Shown piece by piece: positions 8,521-13,728 of a DNA stretch of 15,994 nt. Position 1 is the first letter of the stretch, and each line of letters begins with the position of its first letter. The DNA comes from JAFDVL01 sp043736395 (GTDB taxonomy: Bacteria; Acidobacteriota; Blastocatellia; RBC074). The translations under genes and the position numbers were made by a program. The notes under the pieces are model-generated. The model was given only the letters and a program-made list of their open reading frames with translations. It was not told the origin of the DNA and made no database searches. Where the stretch lies: contig JAYTCQ010000117.1 of the NCBI GenBank assembly GCA_043736395.1, positions 1 through 15,994 on the forward strand. Direction: 5' to 3'.

Positions 8521-9519
8521 TTAGAAGTCAGAATCAAATCCCACTTCTCCAACCACACCAACCTGATACGCCGAAACGCGCCGCTCGAAGAAATTGGCCA
8601 ATTCCTGAACGTCTTGTAATTCCATAAATGAGAATGGATTTTTTGCGCCGTAGCGGGGATTGATGCCGAGCATAATCATTCGTTGATCGGCGACGAATTC
8701 CAGGTATTGGCGCATGTCGGAAACGGAAAGTCCGGCGACTCCGCCACTGAGAATATCTTCGGCGAATGCCATTTCGCATTCGATGGCTTCTTCCAGCATT
8801 TCGATGACTTGCAACGTCATTTCGCCATCAAATAATGTCGGCTCTTCACGGCGAACTGTGCCAATAACTTCCAGGGCAAAAGCCATGTGCGCGGATTCAT
8901 CGCGGAAGACCCAATTCGTCCCGCCAGCCAAACCATGCAACAAGCCTTTGGAGCGCAGAAAATAGACGTACGCAAAAGCGGCGAAGAAAAATAATCCTTC
9001 GATGCAGGTCGCAAAACAGATCAGATTCAGCAAAAATCGCTTGCGGTCTTCCTTTGTATTCAGCTGATCTAATTCGTTGATTGAATCAATCCACTTTAAG
9101 CAGAATTCGCCTTTTCTTTTAATCGAAGGGATGTTGTCAATCGCTGAAAATGCTTGCTCGCGCTCTTTGATGTCGGGAATGTAGGTGTCCAACAGCGTCA
9201 AATAAAACTGGACGTGCAGCGCCTCTTCGTAAAGCTGGCGCGAGAGATACATTCGCGCTTCCGGCGAATTGATATGCTTGTAAAGATTCAGCACCAGATT
9301 GTTGGAGACGATGGAATCTCCGGTCGCGAAAAAGGCTACGAGGCGATTAATCAAATGGCGTTCTGCGGAATTCATTCGCGAACGCAAATCGGTCACATCG
9401 GTCGAGAAATCTACTTCTTCAACAGTCCACGTATTCTTGATGGAGTTGCGATACATTTCGTAGAAGCCGGGATACTTCATCGGACGCAACGTTAAATTAA
9501 AGCCAGGGTCTAACAACAT
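8521..9519 (-). CDS. nrdB: Ribonucleoside-diphosphate reductase beta subunit, class Ia
   Basis: This 332-residue radical-generating subunit makes deoxynucleotides together with NrdA. The carboxylate-bridged metal ligands are all visible: Asp68 (ATGDSIV), Glu99 and His102 (EEALHVQFY), Glu174 (CIEGLFFF), Glu208 and His211 (RDESAHMAF). Tyr106 falls at the position of the stable tyrosyl radical, three residues after the HVQ, so a tyrosyl-radical (NrdB) enzyme is expected rather than a radical-free Mn/Fe type. The C-terminus (GFDSDF) is the acidic, Phe-ended tail that docks into the alpha subunit. The ATG has a Shine-Dalgarno AGGA about 7 nt upstream. It lies 131 bp downstream of nrdA on the same strand, probably in one operon, with an inverted-repeat cluster in the gap. 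Its terminator is shared with the convergent receptor gene. Confidence 0.96.
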   Translation of the reverse strand: MLLDPGFNLTLRPMKYPGFYEMYRNSIKNTWTVEEVDFSTDVTDLRSRMNSAERHLINRLVAFFATGDSIVSNNLVLNLYKHINSPEARMYLSRQLYEEALHVQFYLTLLDTYIPDIKEREQAFSAIDNIPSIKRKGEFCLKWIDSINELDQLNTKEDRKRFLLNLICFATCIEGLFFFAAFAYVYFLRSKGLLHGLAGGTNWVFRDESAHMAFALEVIGTVRREEPTLFDGEMTLQVIEMLEEAIECEMAFAEDILSGGVAGLSVSDMRQYLEFVADQRMIMLGINPRYGAKNPFSFMELQDVQELANFFERRVSAYQVGVVGEVGFDSDF

Positions 9520-9530
9520 AAATATTTCCT

Positions 9531-9649
9531 AAATCAAAAGGCAAAAGGCAAAAATTAAAAGTAGGATTCGGAAGCAAAGCCATTTCTGAATTTCTTAAAT
9601 AAAGTGCCGACCTTTTGCCTTTTAACTTTTGATATTTGCCTTTTGATTT
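9531..9649. repeat. AAAAGGC-type inverted repeat cluster between nrdA and nrdB
   Basis: Positions 9531-9545 (AAATCAAAAGGCAAA) are an exact inverted copy of 9635-9649. The unit AAAAGGC is tandemly repeated on the left (9536-9549), and its complement recurs on the right at 9611-9623 and 9638-9645. The cluster fills almost the whole nrdA-nrdB gap and would fold in the operon transcript. It ends two bases before the nrdA stop codon and begins 11 bases upstream of the nrdB start, next to the nrdB Shine-Dalgarno sequence. It could tune relative nrdA and nrdB levels or be a neutral intergenic repeat. Confidence 0.8.
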
Positions 9650-9650
9650 T

Positions 9651-12131
9651 CTAAGTACAAGATTCACACGCTTCTGGATTTTCCAGCGAGCAAACTAACG
9701 CTTCTTCGTCCGTGTACGTTTTCTTCGGCGCCTCAGCGATAACATTTGGCGTCGCTGAAGTCTTGGCAATTCTGGTAGCCGGACGTGATCTTAAATAATA
9801 CGTCGTCTTCAAACCTTTCTGCCACGCGTACATATACATTGAAGAAAGTTTGCCGATATTCGGACTTTCGACGAACAAATTCAGCGATTGCGATTGATCA
9901 ATGAAGGCGCCACGATCTGCCGCCATATCAATTAACGAACGCATCGGAACTTCCCACGCCGTGCGATAAATTTCGCGTAATTCTTCAGGCAATTCCGCGA
10001 TGTCCTGAATGGAGCCTTCGGCGTTCTTAATCTTCGTGCGAATTTCTTCATTCCATTTGCCGAGTTTTTTCAGCTCTAACACCAGATATTTATTTACCTG
10101 TAAAAAATCGCCGCTCAAGGTTTCACGCTTGAACAGATTCGAGACTTGCGGTTCGATACATTCATAACATCCAACAATCGAAGCAATCGTCGCCGTCGGA
10201 GCAATCGCAATCATCAAAGAATTGCGCAGCCCGTGCTGTTTTATTTTATCACGTAACAAGTTCCAACGATCCTGGTCAGTACCTTCGATTCCCCATAGAT
10301 CAAATTGCAAATCACCTTTGGCGGCGCGGGTTTGTTCGAACGCCGGATGCGAACCTTTTTCACGTGCTAATTCGCACGAAGCATTCAAGGCGGCGTAATA
10401 AATTTCTTCCTGAATTTTCTTTGAAATTGCGCGTGCCGATTCGGAATCAAATGGCAAATGCAGCATAAAGAAAACGTCCTGCAACCCCATTAATCCAAGC
10501 CCGATATTGCGCCAGCGATTATTGGAAACTTTTGTGCTGGGAATCGGATAGAAATTCAAATCAATCACGCGATCCAATTGGCGGACGGCGAGGCGAACGT
10601 TCGTCGCCAGTTTTTCGTAGTCAATCTCTCCATCGGCAACGTAGCGCGAAAGGTTGAGCGAACCAAGATTGCAAACGGCAGTTTCTTCTTCGGACGTGAC
10701 TTCAATAATTTCCGTGCAAAGATTGGAAAGATGCACGACTTCGCCGGAATCTCCGGTTTGATTACATTTCTGATTGCTCGCGTCCTTGAAGGTCATCCAT
10801 CCATTGCCGGTTTGCGCCAATGTTCGCATTAAGCGGGCATATAAATCACGGGCTTTAAGCTGTCTGGAATAAAGCTGATCGGCTTCGGCTTTGGCGTACG
10901 CCGCTTCAAATTCTTTGCCGTACAGATCGGTCAATCCCGGCGTAGATTTTGGATCGAACAGCGACCACATTCCATCTTCCTGCACCCGTTGCATGAACAA
11001 ATCAGGAATCCAGTTGGCAAGATTTAAATTGTATGTACGACGCGCGTCGTCGCCAGTGTTGTCGCGGAGTTCAAGAAAATCTTCGATGTCGGAATGCCAG
11101 GTTTCTAAATAAACGCAAGCCGCGCCTTTGCGCAATCCACCTTGATTAACGGCAGCCACAGAAGCGTCCAGCGTTTTCAGAAACGGCACAATCCCGTTGG
11201 ATTTTCCGTTCGTTCCTTTAATCAAAGAACCCTGTGAACGGACGCGGGTATAGGCGAGTCCGATGCCGCCCGCAAATTTTGAAAGCAACGCGACATCCGT
11301 ATATTTTTTGTAAATCGAAGCCAGATCATCCTGCGGCGAATCCAGCAAATAGCATGAGGAAAGCTGTTCGTGAACGCGTCCGGCATTGAACAGCGTCGGC
11401 GTGCTGGGAATATATTCAAATGATGAAAACAAACGATACAACTGAATCGCTTCGGTGACCGTTTCAGATAATCCGCAGGCGACGCGCATGAAGAAATATT
11501 GCGGCGTTTCGATGACTTCGCGGCTGGTCGGATTTTTCAGCAAATAGCGATCATACACGGTGCGCAGACCGAAGAATTCAAATTGCTGATTGCGATCCGT
11601 ATCAATGGCGTCATTCAATTTGCGACTGTTTGCCGTAACGAATTTTTTGACACGGTCATTGATCAATCCGACTTTGACGCCCGTGCCAATGGATTGCGAG
11701 AACGAATGAATTTCCTGATTGGCGACTTCTTTTTCGACAAAGGTCGAAAGCAGGCGCGCTGCCAGCCGTGAATATTCCGGTTCTTCAACGATCAATCCGG
11801 CAGCGGTTTGAATTGAGAGCTTGTCTAGTTCGCTGGTGGTGGCGCCATCATACAATCCACTGATGGTTTTGGTGGCAACGCGCAAGGCATCCACCTGATT
11901 CAATCCAACACAGCAGCGTCCGACTGCACGGACAATTTTATTTAAATCTACTGATTCAAAAGAGCCATTACGTTTGCGAACGCGCATTGTGATGGGAGAT
12001 TCTTCTGCTTGAATTTGCTTTGGGGCTGTTGTTGTTCTGGTAGTTGCCATACTGACGCCTGCACTCGAGAAAGTTGAAAAATTGTTCGTGCTATTGTCTG
12101 GGGTAAATGAATTGCTGTCAAAAGGTTCCAC
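9651..12131 (-). CDS. nrdA: Ribonucleoside-diphosphate reductase alpha subunit, class Ia
   Basis: This is the catalytic subunit that reduces ribonucleoside diphosphates. With the GTG start at 12131 it has 826 residues. A poorly conserved Ser/Thr/Asn-rich leader of about 45 residues precedes an ATP-cone domain (about 49-140; MRVRKRNGSFESVDLNKIV), which implies overall activity control by ATP/dATP. Catalytic residues follow the class I pattern: Cys260 (LSSCYLLD), the NLCTEI motif with Asn470, Cys472 and Glu474, and Cys487 (AVCNLGSLNLS). The paired tyrosines of the radical pathway are in TTYYLRSRP, and the C-terminal shuttle cysteines are a CxxC (Cys822, Cys825) in ACESCT. Start choice: the open frame begins at TTG 12149, but AGGAG lies between it and an in-frame GTG, six nt before the GTG. 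An ATG at 12050 is a shorter alternative that loses the leader. The likely promoter is about 410 bp upstream. Confidence 0.95.
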   Translation of the reverse strand: MEPFDSNSFTPDNSTNNFSTFSSAGVSMATTRTTTAPKQIQAEESPITMRVRKRNGSFESVDLNKIVRAVGRCCVGLNQVDALRVATKTISGLYDGATTSELDKLSIQTAAGLIVEEPEYSRLAARLLSTFVEKEVANQEIHSFSQSIGTGVKVGLINDRVKKFVTANSRKLNDAIDTDRNQQFEFFGLRTVYDRYLLKNPTSREVIETPQYFFMRVACGLSETVTEAIQLYRLFSSFEYIPSTPTLFNAGRVHEQLSSCYLLDSPQDDLASIYKKYTDVALLSKFAGGIGLAYTRVRSQGSLIKGTNGKSNGIVPFLKTLDASVAAVNQGGLRKGAACVYLETWHSDIEDFLELRDNTGDDARRTYNLNLANWIPDLFMQRVQEDGMWSLFDPKSTPGLTDLYGKEFEAAYAKAEADQLYSRQLKARDLYARLMRTLAQTGNGWMTFKDASNQKCNQTGDSGEVVHLSNLCTEIIEVTSEEETAVCNLGSLNLSRYVADGEIDYEKLATNVRLAVRQLDRVIDLNFYPIPSTKVSNNRWRNIGLGLMGLQDVFFMLHLPFDSESARAISKKIQEEIYYAALNASCELAREKGSHPAFEQTRAAKGDLQFDLWGIEGTDQDRWNLLRDKIKQHGLRNSLMIAIAPTATIASIVGCYECIEPQVSNLFKRETLSGDFLQVNKYLVLELKKLGKWNEEIRTKIKNAEGSIQDIAELPEELREIYRTAWEVPMRSLIDMAADRGAFIDQSQSLNLFVESPNIGKLSSMYMYAWQKGLKTTYYLRSRPATRIAKTSATPNVIAEAPKKTYTDEEALVCSLENPEACESCT

Positions 12132-12541
12132 GGGTTGCTCCTGTCTCAATCATCAAAATCGTCAAAAAAAGTTGTCGGGAAGATGGTTTTGTCATAAATC
12201 ACAAAGGATTAGCTCAGTTGGATTCAAAGAGGGCAACACTTTCTCGTACTTTGCAAGGAGGTTGCTCTCCGTCCATGACTGATTTAAGAGCCATTGACTT
12301 TATGAGTCGCCATCGGGCTGCGGGGCTAAGTTCAAAAAACTCGCGGGGGTGCAATCGAACGCATCGGCCATCGATCGTTTGCAAAGGATACTGCAAACTT
12401 AAAACTTTACTCACTCAACTCGTAATGTAGCGAGGATTTCTATGAGCGGAGTTATTTCGTCTGTAATGGATTTAAAAGCCAGAACCAGCCAGCTTTTTGA
12501 TCTCTGAATGCCCTTGGTTGCTTGAATTATTCCTGCAACGA
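12132..12541 (-). promoter_or_regulatory. Long putative 5' leader of nrdA mRNA
   Basis: If transcription starts from the promoter at 12548-12576, the nrdA message has about 410 nt before its start codon. Two hairpins can be drawn: GTTTGCA/TGCAAAC (12377-12383/12392-12398, perfect, 8-nt loop) and a 9-bp stem with one mismatch between 12229-12237 and 12261-12269. The 66-codon ORF at 12214-12414 also lies inside. I see none of the conserved blocks of an adenosylcobalamin riboswitch. The leader could hold a cis-regulatory RNA, a leader peptide or nothing specific. Confidence 0.4.
12214..12414 (-). CDS. Doubtful 66-codon ORF in the nrdA leader
   Basis: A GTG-initiated frame encodes 66 residues with a plausible soluble composition, including a stretch like REFFELSPAARWRLIKSMAL. 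It follows an in-frame TGA directly, has no convincing Shine-Dalgarno sequence and shows little third-position bias. It would be co-transcribed with nrdA. I do not recognise the protein. It may be a small regulator, a leader peptide or a chance frame, and chance is at least as likely. Confidence 0.25.
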   Translation of the reverse strand: MSKVLSLQYPLQTIDGRCVRLHPREFFELSPAARWRLIKSMALKSVMDGEQPPCKVRESVALFESN

Positions 12542-12543
12542 AG

Positions 12544-12591
12544 GCGCAGTCTATAGTAGGGGGTAGGCATTGTCAACACAGCATCTTGTGT
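12544..12591 (-). promoter_or_regulatory. Tandem NrdR-box-like operators over the nrdAB promoter
   Basis: The proximal 16-mer ACACAGCATCTTGTGT (12576-12591) agrees with the NrdR-box consensus as I recall it (acaCwAtATaTwGtgt) at 13 of 16 positions and is nearly palindromic. A weaker 16-mer on the minus strand at 12559-12544 (CTACTATAGACTGCGC, about 10 of 16) lies with its centre 32 bp away. That is three helical turns, the spacing known for paired NrdR boxes. The strong box touches the -35 and the weak box covers the -10, as expected for NrdR, the zinc/ATP-cone repressor of ribonucleotide reductase genes. nrdR itself is not in this window. Confidence 0.65.
12548..12576 (-). promoter_or_regulatory. 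Sigma70-type promoter for nrdAB
   Basis: On the minus strand TTGACA (12576-12571) is a perfect -35 element, followed after 17 bp by TAGACT (12553-12548) as -10. TATAGA, two bases nearer, is an alternative with 15-bp spacing. Transcription would begin near 12541. Both elements are overlapped by the NrdR-box-like sequences, which supports the promoter call. Confidence 0.65.
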
Positions 12592-12669
12592 GTTTGACGT
12601 GATAAACATCGTAAACTAAATCACGAAAAAGAGTTACGCGTGATGAAATTTTTTTCAATTTTTTTTCGC

Positions 12670-12686
12670 TGCACAAGAGTTGTGCA
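12670..12686. promoter_or_regulatory. Perfect 17-bp operator-like palindrome
   Basis: TGCACAA and TTGTGCA form perfect 7-bp arms around a 3-bp centre. It stands between the nrdAB promoter and a possible 19-aa ORF. The shape is that of a dimeric helix-turn-helix operator, and the regulator is unknown. The arms are too close to a T-poor context for it to be a terminator. Confidence 0.45.
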
Positions 12687-12742
12687 ATAGTTAGAGTGAT
12701 AAACTAAGTTAGGTGCAGTAAGTCATTAAAAATAGGAGGCTT

Positions 12743-12802
12743 ATGCAGCTACGTTTTAAGGCGAGCGCTAGTTATAGTAAAAAAAGGTTTCAAACACTAT
12801 AA
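12743..12802 (+). CDS. Possible 19-residue small ORF with strong Shine-Dalgarno
   Basis: AGGAGG (12734-12739) is followed three nt later by ATG, opening a frame for 19 residues (MQLRFKASASYSKKRFQTL), basic and with no membrane segment. The spacing is short for an optimal ribosome site. A weak plus-strand promoter can be drawn upstream (TTGACG 12594-12599, 17 bp, TAAATC 12617-12622). It could be a small protein or leader peptide, or chance. No relative is recognised. Confidence 0.25.
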   Translation: MQLRFKASASYSKKRFQTL

Positions 12803-12878
12803 ATTACGGTTTAATCATGAATTAATTGTTCTGACATCTTTGAAATAATTAGTTTTATAAATTGCCAACCGCTTGATA

Positions 12879-13089
12879 AATTGACTTTGCTCTTATGAAT
12901 TGCCGCTGACGGAACTGTGATTGTATTAAAAAAGGCTTGAGCCGAAAAAATTAAAAATCAACTTCCTAAAAGCTTTAGCTGAAGCTCTTCGGAAGTTAAT
13001 TTATTTTTTATTTGGCTCAAGCCTGTGATGATGACCATTACTTTTCCGTCAGCTAAAGCAGACGGCAATTCATAAGAGCAAAGTCAATT
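12879..13089. repeat. 211-bp near-palindrome, MITE-like or structured RNA element
   Basis: The termini 12879-12905 and 13063-13089 are a perfect 27-bp inverted repeat. Moving inward, 12906-12914 pairs with 13044-13052 (9 bp), 12933-12943 with 13014-13024 (11 bp), and 12944-12966 with 12991-13013 (17 of 23, the inner 7 bp perfect). The right arm carries a 10-nt insertion (13053-13062). The apical loop (12967-12990) contains GCTTTAGCTG at 12972-12981, exactly complementary to CAGCTAAAGC at 13050-13059, so an alternative or pseudoknot pairing is possible. A short direct repeat, GATAA, occurs at 12875-12879 and 13092-13096 and might be a target duplication. There is no ORF inside. The perfect outer arms argue for a recent or constrained element. 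Confidence 0.88.
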
Positions 13090-13138
13090 CAGATAAAATT
13101 GTCCGAACCTTTGATGAGTGACCTACATAAAAGTGAAA

Positions 13139-13173
13139 CAGCCAGTCGGGTTACTAAAGAACCTGACCGGCTG
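13139..13173 (-). terminator. Intrinsic terminator after the cytochrome gene
   Basis: Arms 13139-13152 and 13160-13173 pair at 12 of 14 positions around a 7-nt loop; the two mismatches can be G-U in RNA. On the minus strand the stem is followed by TTTCACTTTT. It lies 26 bp beyond the cytochrome stop codon, as expected for its terminator. Confidence 0.8.
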
Positions 13174-13198
13174 TCTAAGTGTAGCTGGTGATGAGTAA

Positions 13199-13618
13199 TT
13201 ATTGAGGAGGTTTTGGAGCCGGTGCCGGAGGAGGTGGCGGCGGTGGCGGCAGTTCGATTTTGGCATTGCCACGATGACACGTCCAGCAATTCACTTTTGC
13301 GGCACGATCACCCGGCAAATATTCAGCCGCATTTTGCTTGATGCCCCCCATCATTTTCATCATGGCGCGCGCGACATCTTTTTCCGGCTTTTCATCGCTG
13401 GATTTGTCGTCCGCATGACAATGATTACAAGTCACACCCAGCGAACGATTGAACGCCTGCATGGTTCCCATGAGCTGTTGCCGGGTAATATCTTTCGGCA
13501 AAATTTTCAAGTTTTTAAATCCCGGCGGCGGGGCTTGTTGTTGCCCATAAAGGTTGAATGTTAGAGCCAGTGTGATGACTGTGGCCAGCATCACAATTTT
13601 CCAATGGTTGCGATTCAT
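13199..13618 (-). CDS. Small diheme c-type cytochrome, reaction-centre cytochrome subunit-like
   Basis: The 139-residue product has a signal peptide (about 1-25, basic start then a hydrophobic stretch ending near FNLYGQQ), so it is exported. Two heme c sites are seen: CNHCH (64-68) and CWTCH (111-115). Methionines precede each on predicted helices (Met50/Met53 and Met87-Met90) and are candidate axial ligands, the arrangement of the photosynthetic reaction-centre cytochrome c family. Such short relatives occur in non-phototrophic Acidobacteriota, so electron transfer in the periplasm is the safe inference and photosynthesis is not implied. The end is a proline-rich tail (124-139). The ATG at 13624 abuts AAAGGA with no spacing; the ATG at 13618 has it at 6 nt and is preferred. 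Hairpin terminators flank the gene. Confidence 0.82.
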   Translation of the reverse strand: MNRNHWKIVMLATVITLALTFNLYGQQQAPPPGFKNLKILPKDITRQQLMGTMQAFNRSLGVTCNHCHADDKSSDEKPEKDVARAMMKMMGGIKQNAAEYLPGDRAAKVNCWTCHRGNAKIELPPPPPPPPAPAPKPPQ

Positions 13619-13668
13619 CGTCATTCCTTTCGGTTGATTAGCTGCAATTGGTAGTTGGAAGTGATTAA

Positions 13669-13700
13669 GGCCAGCTTCTGATTTTCATCTGAAGCTGGCC
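13669..13700 (-). terminator. Hairpin terminator after the second receptor gene
   Basis: GGCCAGCTTC (13669-13678) and GAAGCTGGCC (13691-13700) form a perfect 10-bp stem with a 12-nt loop, 28 bp beyond the receptor stop codon. On the minus strand it is followed by TTAATCACTT, a poor but acceptable T-tract. It probably separates receptor and cytochrome transcripts, with some read-through possible. Confidence 0.72.
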
Positions 13701-13728
13701 GATAAAGGGTTAATAGATTAGCAACGCT

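Noticed and set aside
12207..12222. Plus-strand GGATTAGCTCAGTTGG resembles the 5' part of a tRNA (acceptor end and D-arm).
   Set aside because: The expected D-stem closure GAGC, anticodon arm and T-arm with TTCGA do not follow. No cloverleaf can be drawn, so it is taken as chance or at most a tRNA remnant.
12107..12430. Plus-strand 107-codon ORF across the nrdA leader.
   Set aside because: It runs antisense through the nrdA start and leader, has no ribosome site or recognisable domain, and conflicts with the promoter and leader reading.
12132..12541. Adenosylcobalamin riboswitch in the nrdA leader, suggested by a C-rich block near 12340.
   Set aside because: The conserved GCCACTG box and the GCAACTG core are absent, and class Ia ribonucleotide reductase does not use cobalamin.
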